DNA of 64,000 nucleotides from Bacteroidetes bacterium 37-13 (GTDB lineage Bacteria; Bacteroidota; Bacteroidia; Chitinophagales; LD1): NCBI GenBank assembly GCA_001897535.1, contig MKTC01000023.1, positions 1 to 64,000 of the forward strand, read 5' to 3'. Shown piece by piece: positions 1 to 7,116 of this stretch (position 1 is its first letter; each line of letters starts with the position of its first letter). The notes under the pieces were generated by a model. It saw only the letters and a program-made list of their open reading frames with translations, ran no database searches and was not told where the DNA came from. The position numbers and the translations under genes were made by a program.

Positions 1-565
1 CTACCAACTTTTTCCTTTCTGTTGTTACCTTAAACTCACTGTTTTCTTCCAGTTCGTTTACAAAGGCGGAGGCATCTTCCAATACTTCCTTTTCTACCAA
101 ACTATCCATACTGGCATTAGCTTTAATGTAGGCGCTGTCCACTGCTTGGCGTTTGCCGCGTACCATCCCTTTTTCTACACATTTTGAAAGTATTTTACGA
201 AACAGAGCAAGAAATACTTCTTCGCCCAAAAGTTGCCTTGTTCTTGATATGGTGGAATGCCAAGGCAACTCTTCATTCAAGTCGTAACCTAAAAACAAAC
301 GAACATCCAAGCAATTGCTGCAATAGCGAAGCAAAGCTCTGTCGCTGTTGATATTGTTCAAATAGCCAACTAATAATATCTTAAAGAAAACTACCGGATC
401 AATGCTCTGCTGACCTTCTGTACCATAGTATTTTTTGGTTTCGGAATATAAAAACCCAAACTCTAATTCGCGATTTACTTTGCGGTAGAAATTGTCTTGA
501 GGAACCAAGCCGTCTAAGCTGAGTTCGTAAAAGAGTTGCGGATTGAATTTTTTATGTCCCTGCAT
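1..565 (-). CDS. IS1182-like DDE transposase, N-terminal part (cut by window edge)
   Basis: This frame is open from an ATG at 565 to the window edge and is absent from the ORF track because its stop lies outside. It begins MQGHKKFNPQLFYELSLDGL and continues with segments such as IDPVVFFKILLVGYLNN and LPWHSTISRTRQLLG, ending at about residue 188. This matches the N-terminal DUF772-type region of IS1182/IS5-like transposases, which act by DDE chemistry on the ends of their own element. The catalytic domain would lie beyond the window. The element abuts the first cassette-type repeat, so it may have inserted into or beside the array. I could not locate its terminal inverted repeat. Confidence 0.85.
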   Translation of the reverse strand, partial: MQGHKKFNPQLFYELSLDGLVPQDNFYRKVNRELEFGFLYSETKKYYGTEGQQSIDPVVFFKILLVGYLNNINSDRALLRYCSNCLDVRLFLGYDLNEELPWHSTISRTRQLLGEEVFLALFRKILSKCVEKGMVRGKRQAVDSAYIKANASMDSLVEKEVLEDASAFVNELEENSEFKVTTERKKLV

Positions 566-649
566 AGTGCAAAAATAGACATAATTAACTAACAATCAAA
601 TAGTTATGACATTTTTTGTATTCTAATTTTTATTTTACTTTTGAATCGT

Positions 650-787
650 GCAACAGGCACATCGGTTTTGCAAAATGGCGGATTTAGTGCTAAATGTAAC
701 GGCAGTTCTTCGATTGAACTTTTGTAGAAAACTGAACATTTGTGCTTCGATTTCCGCCACTTCGCCAAGCTGCAAAACGTTATAGCC
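650..787 (+). repeat. attC-like imperfect inverted repeat A
   Basis: About 138 bp with TGGCGGA (676-682) facing TCCGCCA (753-759), and outer arms that pair loosely (GGTTTTGCAAAATGG against CTTCGCCAAGCTGCAAAACG). It ends in CGTTATAGC. Its right half is nearly the same as that of repeat B: CCGCCACTkCGCCAAGCksCAAAmCGTTA is shared. Its left half is less regular than in B-D, possibly because of the neighbouring insertion sequence. Length, palindromy and the terminal GTTA resemble integron attC sites, but the family assignment is inference. Confidence 0.6.
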
Positions 788-819
788 AATGGTAGGACGA
801 CCGTAACAACAAATAAAAT

Positions 820-1407
820 ATGGGACTGACCGACATAAAAAAAGAACTAAAAAAACTGGACAAGGACAAACTAATTGACCTTGTTGCCGATTTGTATAAA
901 AAGAACAAATCAGTAAAAGAGTTTTTTGACTTTTATGTAAATCCAGACGAGAGAGAACTTTTTGAAAAGTATCGTGACAAAGTGTTTGAAGCGTTTTACC
1001 CTAAACGTGGTTACAACTACAAACTTAAGGACGGAAAACAAGCAATTAGCGACTTTAAAAAACTTGGGACATCGACAGACTTACTTGCTGACTTGATGTT
1101 ATTTTACGTTGAGACAGGAGTAAAATTCACAAATGACTATGGAGACGTCAATGAAAGTTATTATAAAAGTCTGGCAACAACTTTTGTTGACAGCTTGACT
1201 TTAATGAGCAAAGAAAACCTTCTTGACAAATTTGAAGGCCGAGTGGTAAAAGTTGTTGACGACACGAGCGGGATTGGTTGGGGTTTTCACGACTATTTAG
1301 TTCAAGTTTGGATGGACTTTTATCCATCAGAAGACGAAGAAGATTATGAAGACGACAACAACGCAATAGAGGAAAAAGGAAAAATAATAAAACTGGACGG
1401 ACAATGA
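820..1407 (+). CDS. DUF6155-like protein in cassette 1
   Basis: This 195-aa soluble, charged protein begins MGLTDIKKELKKLDKDKLID and has helical segments such as VKEFFDFYVNPDERELFEKY. It resembles the DUF6155 family from memory; no biochemical function is known to me. There is no signal peptide or membrane segment, and the C-terminal tail is acidic (DEEDYEDDNNAIEEK). The gene lies alone between repeats A and B on the plus strand, with its stop 20 bp before repeat B, as expected of a single-gene cassette. Its aspartates are written largely with GAC, unlike the GAT-dominated core genes of the window, which suggests recent acquisition. The ATG at 820 is the first possible start after repeat A. 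Confidence 0.7.
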   Translation: MGLTDIKKELKKLDKDKLIDLVADLYKKNKSVKEFFDFYVNPDERELFEKYRDKVFEAFYPKRGYNYKLKDGKQAISDFKKLGTSTDLLADLMLFYVETGVKFTNDYGDVNESYYKSLATTFVDSLTLMSKENLLDKFEGRVVKVVDDTSGIGWGFHDYLVQVWMDFYPSEDEEDYEDDNNAIEEKGKIIKLDGQ

Positions 1408-1426
1408 CGACTGAAAGAACCACTGG

Positions 1427-1557
1427 CTATAACAGGCGTTTGGCTCAATGGCGGTTGACGTGGTTAATTGAACATTCTGCCTCGCATCAACTTTTGTGGA
1501 TTATTGAAAATTTTGTGCTCCGAAATCCGCCACTGCGCCAAGCGCCAAACCGTTACC
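1427..1557 (+). repeat. attC-like imperfect inverted repeat B
   Basis: 131 bp starting CTATAAC and ending CGTTACC. The left arm GGCGTTTGGCTCAATGGCGG (1435-1454) pairs with the right arm CCGCCACTGCGCCAAGCGCC (from 1527), with mismatches and bulges. The central region is unpaired and AT-rich. The start TATAAC and end GTTA are complementary, as in R''/R' boxes of integron attC sites. Confidence 0.65.
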
Positions 1558-1575
1558 ACACATACTAAAAAGACA

Positions 1576-2109
1576 GTGCAGACAAAAAAGAACATACCAT
1601 ATTATTTGATAGCAGTAGGACTTTTCATCTTGCTGAAATTTGGCTTTACACTTGCTGACAATAACGACTTGACCTTTCTTCTCAAACCGACCGACAAACT
1701 CGTTGGACTTTTGACAGGTTCGCATTCTGTTTATCTTTCAGACAGCGGATATTTCCACGAGCATCTAAACATCATTATTGACAAATCTTGTTCGGGTTTC
1801 AACTTTTGGATTTTAAGTTTCCTACTATTTACTTATTTGACCGTAAAGCACTTTGACAGGACTTTAAGTAAAATCCTGACTATTCCGACTGCTTTAATTG
1901 GAGCTTATCTGCTGACCATATTTGTAAATACATCGCGAATTTTTGCTTCAATCCTTGTGCAGACTCAGACAAAAAGCATTTTTCTGAACCAACAATATAT
2001 TATACACGAAGCTATTGGCATAACTACTAACCTGACATTCCTTATTTTGGCTTATGTACTAATAGAAAAATTAATAATCCATAAACGATACAATGCGAAA
2101 TTTTCTTAA
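1576..2109 (+). CDS. xrtK: Exosortase K-like transpeptidase
   Basis: A polytopic membrane protein of the exosortase/archaeosortase family, which cleaves and probably re-anchors proteins carrying a C-terminal motif-helix-basic tail. The expected catalytic triad is visible: Cys in DKSCSGFNF (about residue 72 from the GTG start), Arg in NTSRIF (121) and His in YIIHEAIG (144). The ORF-track start at 1468 lies inside repeat B and gives an implausible N-terminus. GTG 1576 is the first reasonable start after the repeat and gives 177 aa; TTG 1606 is another option. The end overlaps the next gene by 17 bp. The adjacent MSEP-tailed protein identifies it as the XrtK subgroup, a known dedicated enzyme-substrate pair. 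The N-terminus is the uncertain part. Confidence 0.85.
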   Translation: MQTKKNIPYYLIAVGLFILLKFGFTLADNNDLTFLLKPTDKLVGLLTGSHSVYLSDSGYFHEHLNIIIDKSCSGFNFWILSFLLFTYLTVKHFDRTLSKILTIPTALIGAYLLTIFVNTSRIFASILVQTQTKSIFLNQQYIIHEAIGITTNLTFLILAYVLIEKLIIHKRYNAKFS

Positions 2110-4918
2110 TCCGAAATGGCTTTTTGTCATTAACACGCTACCGTTGGTCGTGCTGTTTTTTCTTTTCTTTGGTCAGTTCAATATCATTAAAACTTTATTG
2201 GATGAAAGCAGAATCCAACTTTGGAAATCTTTTGGTCTTTCATTAGGAGTTCTTGGATTACTGAATTTTGCATATGCGGTTTATTTGACTTTAAAGAAAA
2301 AGAATGTTTCTGTATGGTTTGGTTTAATAGCCCTACTTTGTTACATCCCTTTCATTTATCTCTATGGATACCGTTTAGATAGAATCATTCCTTTTTCTAT
2401 CCCTCAATGGATGGTTTCGGGCAACATATTTTTATATGTTGGGACATTTCTAATGCCGACACTCGCCTATTCATTATTCGTTTTGGTTTCTCATTTTACA
2501 CCTGAAAACAAAGAACACAAGGCTTGGGTAAACTTTTTAATTGCAATTGGAATTCCGATTGCCGGTTACTTATTTACTCAAATCATTCTTCCTTTATGGC
2601 AACCATTTGACAGGAATTTTAGCGTTCACGCAATGCTGATTCTTGTAATTACTGCTACTTTAGTTTTTCTCTTTTTCTTAATAAGGGGCGTTTTTATACT
2701 TGCGACCAAAAAAGCGGAAACTTGGCAGAAATACCAATTAGTATGGAAAATTCCAATTGTTATAGTGCTTCCATTAGTAGGATTATCAGTAAACAACGGA
2801 CACCTGTTTAATAATTTTGGACCAAGTGAATCAGGAATTTTTGGAGATTTTAATAATGCTTGGTTTTATATTCTTGCCGTTGTTAATGGTATAATGGTTT
2901 GCTTACCCAACCTTGAAAACAAAATATACCGACTACTTGTATTCATCGGAAGAAGTATAACATTTGCATACACATTCTATTTTTTTTTAGTGTTTCTCCC
3001 TTTTTTACCTTTATCAGTAATTGCAATTATTGCAATCGGGACAGGATTTTTAATGCTAACACCTTTACTGCTTTTCGTTATTCACATCAACGAGCTTTCA
3101 AAGGATTTCACACATCTAAAAACTCTGTTTCCAAAGAAACTCATCATCGGAATTTCGTTATTGGGTTTTTGGGTAATTCCAGCATTTATCACAGTATCTT
3201 ACCAGAAAGACAAAAGCGCTTTAAATGAAACACTATCTTATTTATACAGTCCTGACTACTCAAGGCAATATGATATTGATAAAGTTTCGCTTCAAAAAAC
3301 GCTCAATGTTATAAAAAGCCATAAAGACCGCAGAGATAGCAGAGGGGGAATATTTGGCAATGGAATTCCCTATTTGTCATCGTATTTTAATTGGTTGGTA
3401 ATGGACAATCTCACTTTGTCTGATTCAAAAATAAACACCATTGAAAAAATATTTTTTGGTAATACTTCTTTTGGGTTACGACCTGAAAATATCCAAAACG
3501 ACAATGTTCAAATAAGTAATATTTCCACAAACAGCACTTACGACAAAACTCAAAATGCTTGGAAAAGTTGGGTTGACTTGGAAATAACCAACAAAAGCGG
3601 AAATACTTGGTTTTCAGAATATTCTACTACGATTGATTTGCCCGAAGGTTGTTGGATTAGCGATTATTATCTATATGTTGGAGACATAAAAGAGCCGGGT
3701 ATTTTAGCCGAGAAAAAATCGGCAATGTGGATATTTTCACAAATCCGAAATGAAAATCGAGACCCAGGAATTCTATATTATTTGACAGGTAATAAAGTTG
3801 CTTTCAGAGTGTTTCCGTTCGCAAAAGATGAAGTAAGAAAAACAGGAATAGAATTCTTACATAAAGAGCCAGTAAAGCTAAACATTGACAATAATGTAAT
3901 TGAATTAGGAAATATTGAAGAAACAATCTACGAAGACATTGAAACTGAAAATATCGCTTACGTTTTTTCCCAACAAAAACAAAAATTGAATTCGGTTAAA
4001 CGTAGACCATATTTTCATTTTTTGGTTGACGCTTCTAAAGACCAAAATAGTAATTTAACCGATTTTATCAAAAGAATTGAACAGGTTTTAGATGCCAACC
4101 AACCACTTTCAGAAAACGGAAAAATCAGTTTCGTAAACAGCTATGTAAACACCACAACCCTTGATAACGATTGGAAAGAGCAATATAAAAATCAAACTTT
4201 TGAAGGTGGTTTTTACTTGGACAGAGCAATAAGAACAACCTTGTTTAATGCCTACCAAGATAAATCGAAAACATATCCTGTTATTGTGGTCGTAACTGAC
4301 AGTATACAAAATGCTATTTTAGACAAAGATTTTACAGACCTCAAGTTTACTTTTCCTGAAAGCGACTTGTTTTTCAATCTTGACAAGAATGGTAATTTAA
4401 GAGAACATTCTTTATCGGAAAATCCTATAAAAGAACTTCCTGAAATACATAGAGAGTGTATGTTTTGTGAAACAGTTTTGGAACACAAATTATCGGACAA
4501 TTCAGTTGCCTATTTAGCAAACAATAATCAACCAAGCATCATTTTTAAAAAGGATATTTTTGAAGTTTCTGAATCAGAAATTAAAGAAAAAAATTGGCAA
4601 TCTGCTTTGACAATGCAGGGGCAATGGACTTCGCAAATCTTGCGTCCTGAAATTTCAGACAAAGAATGGTTGAATATGGTAAGATACAGCTTCATTTCTA
4701 AAGTAATGACACCAGTAACATCATATTTGGTAGTAGAGAACGAAGCTCAAAAAGCAATGCTGAAAAAGAAACAAGAACAAGCTTTGGCAGGCAACAAGTC
4801 ATTAGACCTTGGTGAAGATACTCAACGAATGAGCGAACCAAGTTTAATACTTTTGACAATCCTACTCGGACTTGCTATTTGGTACAGAGAAAAACGAAAA
4901 CGACAATGGACAGAATAG
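2093..4918 (+). CDS. MSEP-CTERM sorting-domain protein with VIT and vWA-like domains
   Basis: A 941-aa protein. Residues 1 to about 370 are a block of hydrophobic helices (roughly ten segments). Residues about 480-610 resemble a VIT domain (LPEGCWISDYYLYVGD, NRDPGILYYLTGNKVAFRVF). Then comes a vWA-like segment beginning PYFHFLVDASKD, which lacks a clear DxSxS metal site. The last 29 residues are MSEP, a hydrophobic helix SLILLTILLGLAIWY and the basic tail REKRKRQ, a tripartite exosortase recognition signal. Families known as MSEP-CTERM are the sole targets of exosortase K, whose gene overlaps this start. A likely role is a surface- or periplasm-facing membrane assembly processed by XrtK; the biological function is unknown. 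Confidence 0.85.
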   Translation: MRNFLNPKWLFVINTLPLVVLFFLFFGQFNIIKTLLDESRIQLWKSFGLSLGVLGLLNFAYAVYLTLKKKNVSVWFGLIALLCYIPFIYLYGYRLDRIIPFSIPQWMVSGNIFLYVGTFLMPTLAYSLFVLVSHFTPENKEHKAWVNFLIAIGIPIAGYLFTQIILPLWQPFDRNFSVHAMLILVITATLVFLFFLIRGVFILATKKAETWQKYQLVWKIPIVIVLPLVGLSVNNGHLFNNFGPSESGIFGDFNNAWFYILAVVNGIMVCLPNLENKIYRLLVFIGRSITFAYTFYFFLVFLPFLPLSVIAIIAIGTGFLMLTPLLLFVIHINELSKDFTHLKTLFPKKLIIGISLLGFWVIPAFITVSYQKDKSALNETLSYLYSPDYSRQYDIDKVSLQKTLNVIKSHKDRRDSRGGIFGNGIPYLSSYFNWLVMDNLTLSDSKINTIEKIFFGNTSFGLRPENIQNDNVQISNISTNSTYDKTQNAWKSWVDLEITNKSGNTWFSEYSTTIDLPEGCWISDYYLYVGDIKEPGILAEKKSAMWIFSQIRNENRDPGILYYLTGNKVAFRVFPFAKDEVRKTGIEFLHKEPVKLNIDNNVIELGNIEETIYEDIETENIAYVFSQQKQKLNSVKRRPYFHFLVDASKDQNSNLTDFIKRIEQVLDANQPLSENGKISFVNSYVNTTTLDNDWKEQYKNQTFEGGFYLDRAIRTTLFNAYQDKSKTYPVIVVVTDSIQNAILDKDFTDLKFTFPESDLFFNLDKNGNLREHSLSENPIKELPEIHRECMFCETVLEHKLSDNSVAYLANNNQPSIIFKKDIFEVSESEIKEKNWQSALTMQGQWTSQILRPEISDKEWLNMVRYSFISKVMTPVTSYLVVENEAQKAMLKKKQEQALAGNKSLDLGEDTQRMSEPSLILLTILLGLAIWYREKRKRQWTE

Positions 4919-4930
4919 CAAGAAGTACGT

Positions 4931-5065
4931 GTGGTAACATCACCTATACGCAAGCAGGGGTTTGGTGCTTCGTAGGACAGGCAAGTGCTAAATTTAAAAT
5001 TCAGTTCTTCGTAGGAAGTGCAGTGGTTAAAATCCCTGCCTGCGTATAGCTGAGAACCGTTAGTC
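4931..5065 (+). repeat. attC-like imperfect inverted repeat C
   Basis: 135 bp from GTGGTAAC to CGTTAGTC. Left arm CTATACGCAAGCAGGGGTTT (from 4944) faces right arm AAATCCCTGCCTGCGTATAG (ending 5049), pairing at about 18 of 20 positions, the best stem in the set. The loop contains a direct repeat CTTCGTAGGA at 4968 and 5007. The stem differs in sequence from A, B and D while length and terminal boxes are kept, which is typical of attC sites, conserved in structure and not in sequence. Confidence 0.65.
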
Positions 5066-5106
5066 AGAATGTTAGGACGCCCCACAACAAACAGACAATT
5101 ACGAAA

Positions 5107-5388
5107 TTGAAAACAGCAAATTGGACAATATCGACACTTGTAATCTTGACAAATATTTACTTTTTGCCATTTAGTTTCGTGACAATAAAATCAACTGGTG
5201 GAGCATTTGGGTATGGACTTTTAATATTACCAATTTCACTTTCAATAAACCTACTACTTATATCGGCTGATCTGACTTTCAAGACAAAGTTTAATTACAG
5301 CGTTGGACTGCTTATCATTAATGGACTTGGATTGCTTTGGTCTTTGTTTTGGCTTTGGCTTTTGTTGACAACATCTAAAATGGACTAG
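5107..5388 (+). CDS. Small membrane protein in cassette 3
   Basis: 93 aa, unrecognised. About three hydrophobic helices are visible (ISTLVILTNIYFLPF, GYGLLILPISLSINLLLI, VGLLIINGLGLLWSLFWLWLLL). The only plausible start is TTG 5107, about 42 bp after repeat C; no ATG precedes it in frame. It is followed 8 bp later by another small membrane protein, so the two probably share a transcript and a cassette. Possible roles, such as a toxin-immunity or stress membrane protein, cannot be read from the sequence. Confidence 0.55.
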   Translation: MKTANWTISTLVILTNIYFLPFSFVTIKSTGGAFGYGLLILPISLSINLLLISADLTFKTKFNYSVGLLIINGLGLLWSLFWLWLLLTTSKMD

Positions 5389-5396
5389 TAAATATC

Positions 5397-5717
5397 ATGA
5401 TAGCACCGGACATTTTACCGCTTCTGATTTTTACAGCCATTGTTTTATTGGCTTGTCCTACGTTGACAACTATGTTCATTTATTATCGCTTCGGACTGAA
5501 AGCAAAACCAACAAAGCAAAAAGTATTTATTTCTTCGCTCTGTTTTTTAATAACACTTTTAATTATGTTTATTCTTCAAAGACAATTTCCTTTTTCAATT
5601 GGAATTTGGTATTCGTTATATTTCATAGTTATTAGCACACTGACAATTGCGGAATATAGAAAACAAAGGAAAAACACTACTGCTAACAGCACCTTGCCAA
5701 AAGCGGGGCAGACATAG
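5397..5717 (+). CDS. Small membrane protein in cassette 3, tail read from repeat D
   Basis: 106 aa, unrecognised, with about three hydrophobic segments (LPLLIFTAIVLLACPTL, VFISSLCFLITLLIMFIL, IGIWYSLYFIVISTLTIAEY). The ATG at 5397 follows the previous gene by 8 bp. The last residues (about ANSTLPKAGQT) are encoded by the left arm of repeat D, so the C-terminus is supplied by the recombination-site-like repeat. If the array recombines, this tail could vary between strains. Function is unknown. Confidence 0.6.
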   Translation: MIAPDILPLLIFTAIVLLACPTLTTMFIYYRFGLKAKPTKQKVFISSLCFLITLLIMFILQRQFPFSIGIWYSLYFIVISTLTIAEYRKQRKNTTANSTLPKAGQT

Positions 5718-5814
5718 GTAAAATGAACATTAGAACATTTAATAAACATTTGTGGTTGCTTGACAGTTTAGGGCTCCGAAAGCCCCGCCTTCGCCAAGCT
5801 GCAAAACGTTAGTC
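5681..5814 (+). repeat. attC-like imperfect inverted repeat D
   Basis: 134 bp from TGCTAAC to CGTTAGTC. Left arm CCTTGCCAAAAGCGGGGC faces GCCCCGCCTTCGCCAAGC; GCGGGGC (5703-5709) and GCCCCGC (5782-5788) are perfect. The right half CTTCGCCAAGCTGCAAAACGTTA is identical to that of repeat A, and CGTTAGTCAGAAT is shared with repeat C. The AT-rich centre AACATTTGTGG is close to the AACTTTTGTGG of B. Confidence 0.65.
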
Positions 5815-5882
5815 AGAATTGTAAAGCGACACCCAAACGACACAGCGACAATCAAAATAATTGACAACAAGACAAACAAGAA

Positions 5883-6431
5883 ATGAACTTATATCATCTA
5901 AATACAGGAGTTGATAGCAAAGTTTTGCTGAATGCTGACTATGACATTAGGCGATATACCGACTTCATCTCTAACGCAATAAAATTTCTTGAAAAAGAAA
6001 CTTTGTTCATCAAAGTCAAAAAACACATTGCCGAAACTGAAACGATAGTAAATGGAGAAAAAAAGATAACAAAGGAAACAAGATACATTCCTGAACTTCC
6101 GAAAAATAAAAGGGAAGAAAAGGCGATTGAAATACTATTTAACGAAAACACACGAAACATCTTTGACCAAAACAAGGATTTTAAAAGCGGCTCTATTCGT
6201 ATAATTGACCAAAACGAAGATGAAAACTATATAGTGTTGGCTGACGACATTGAAGGCGATACCATTTTCCTAAATCCCGACACATATCAACTTAGACAGC
6301 AAAAACAACTTGCTGTTCGAGATGTTCTGAAAGGCATCTCGAACAGCAGATATGGAGGGGTTTTAAATCCCGTTTATCTACTCTTCCAAATGCGCCACGC
6401 TAATACCTCAAAGAGCGGGGGGCACAGATAA
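5883..6431 (+). CDS. Unrecognised cassette 4 protein, 3' end remodelled by hairpin repeats
   Basis: 182 aa by the ORF. The first 140-145 residues look like a real protein: charged, mixed alpha/beta, with LFIKVKKH, KNKREEKAIEILF and IEGDTIFLNPDTYQLRQQ. From about residue 144 the reading frame runs through the left REP-like hairpins next to the RAYT gene, giving an odd tail (VRDVLKGISNSRYGG, then MRHANTSKSGGHR). The simplest reading is a gene whose 3' end was replaced when the REP/RAYT unit arrived; the intact protein may have been longer. I do not recognise the family. ATG 5883 lies about 70 bp after repeat D. Confidence 0.5.
   Translation: MNLYHLNTGVDSKVLLNADYDIRRYTDFISNAIKFLEKETLFIKVKKHIAETETIVNGEKKITKETRYIPELPKNKREEKAIEILFNENTRNIFDQNKDFKSGSIRIIDQNEDENYIVLADDIEGDTIFLNPDTYQLRQQKQLAVRDVLKGISNSRYGGVLNPVYLLFQMRHANTSKSGGHR
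6312..6371. repeat. REP-like double hairpin, left flank of RAYT gene
   Basis: A 13-bp perfect inverted repeat, GCTGTTCGAGATG (6312-6324) and CATCTCGAACAGC (6335-6347), with a 10-nt loop. Next to it is a small palindrome GGGGTTT-T-AAATCCC (6357-6371). The order from outside to inside is large hairpin, small hairpin, mirrored on the other side of the transposase gene. REP-type hairpins are the known substrates of RAYT transposases. Confidence 0.7.
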
Positions 6432-6432
6432 G

Positions 6433-6450
6433 CAGGATTTTTTAATCCTG
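6433..6450. terminator. Hairpin between convergent genes
   Basis: CAGGATT-TTTT-AATCCTG, a 7-bp stem with a 4-nt loop, lies between the convergent ORF 5883-6431 and the RAYT gene, 6 bp past the RAYT stop. A run of As follows on the plus strand, but there is no long T-tract on either side. It could be a weak bidirectional terminator or another REP-type hairpin of the unit. Confidence 0.4.
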
Positions 6451-6455
6451 AAAAC

Positions 6456-6983
6456 TCAATACTCTGCTAATTCCAACAATCCTTTTCTGTTGCCATAATA
6501 ATCACAACAACTGCTTAACAAGTATTCTTCTTCCTTTTCCACTATCCCTGCCCTTACAGGGTTTTGATGAATATATTTCAATTTAGTGTCAAAAAACGCT
6601 TTTGAAAATATTTCTTCGCCATGATAACCTTCTTCCCAAAACCAAACTTTCTCTTCTTTTTTAAACAACCACAGCAACCACTTTCTTCTGCTTTCTCTTG
6701 GATTTTCTCTAATGGCGTTTACAATTTTGGTAGCGGTAAATTTTTTTAAATCTCTGATAATGTCACTCAATGGCGTTTGTCTGCTTTGAATAATAAGATG
6801 AATGTGATTGCTCATAATCACATAAGCGTATATGTTCAATCCTTTTTCTTTTTGACAAAACTTCAAACTATCTATGATAATGTCTGAATAGTCGCGTCTT
6901 GTAAAAACATCTGCCCACTGATGAACAGTAAAAGTTACAAAGTATAAACCGAATTGGTCTTTAACTGTATAAGCAAATGCCAT
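6456..6983 (-). CDS. REP-associated tyrosine transposase (RAYT, Y1_Tnp/HUH)
   Basis: 175 aa. It carries the HUH metal motif in MSNHIHLII (His60 and His62) and the candidate catalytic tyrosine in LKYIHQNPVRAGIV (Tyr137); the QNPVRAG segment is characteristic of RAYTs. The length is normal for the family, so the protein looks intact. RAYTs are domesticated relatives of IS200/IS605 transposases; they nick and join single-stranded REP hairpins and are thought to spread REP sequences. Double hairpins lie on both sides (6312-6371 and 7007-7064), giving a complete REPtron-like unit. ATG 6983 gives MAFAYTVKDQFGLYFVTFTV, the usual family N-terminus. Confidence 0.92.
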   Translation of the reverse strand: MAFAYTVKDQFGLYFVTFTVHQWADVFTRRDYSDIIIDSLKFCQKEKGLNIYAYVIMSNHIHLIIQSRQTPLSDIIRDLKKFTATKIVNAIRENPRESRRKWLLWLFKKEEKVWFWEEGYHGEEIFSKAFFDTKLKYIHQNPVRAGIVEKEEEYLLSSCCDYYGNRKGLLELAEY

Positions 6984-7006
6984 TTAGCAAATTTAGCGGG
7001 AATACT

Positions 7007-7064
7007 GCAGGTTGCAAATCTGCTTTTATCTGTTCTTCGACATGCCCTGCGGAACATGTCGAAG
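7007..7064. repeat. REP-like double hairpin, right flank of RAYT gene
   Basis: A small hairpin GCAGGTT-GCA-AATCTGC (7007-7023, one G-T pair) is followed by a larger one, CTTCGACATG (7035-7044) and CATGTCGAAG (7055-7064), with a 10-nt loop. Loop length and the TTCGA/CATG composition echo the left flank (TTCGAGATG). The two flanks together make the unit symmetrical. Confidence 0.7.
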
Positions 7065-7116
7065 AGCGGACTTACTACTTTTTTTGTTTGTGATATGTTT
7101 TGGTGCGAAGAAACAA

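Noticed and set aside
604-789. Minus-strand ORF of 61 aa.
   Set aside because: It lies across repeat A, has no start context or recognisable domain, and is explained as an open frame in the repeat.
650-5814. CRISPR array.
   Set aside because: The repeats are over 130 bp, diverge from each other and are separated by whole genes.
5883-6330. Reading the cassette 4 protein as the N-terminal fragment of a large helicase-like protein because of the FLNPDTYQLRQQ segment.
   Set aside because: Only one short segment is suggestive and no Walker motif is present.
6398-6430. Possible left half of a fifth attC-like repeat (GCTAATACCTCAAAGAGCGGGGGGC, similar to the left arm of repeat D).
   Set aside because: The similarity is short, no right half follows, and the segment lies inside the REP/RAYT unit, so it may belong to that element.
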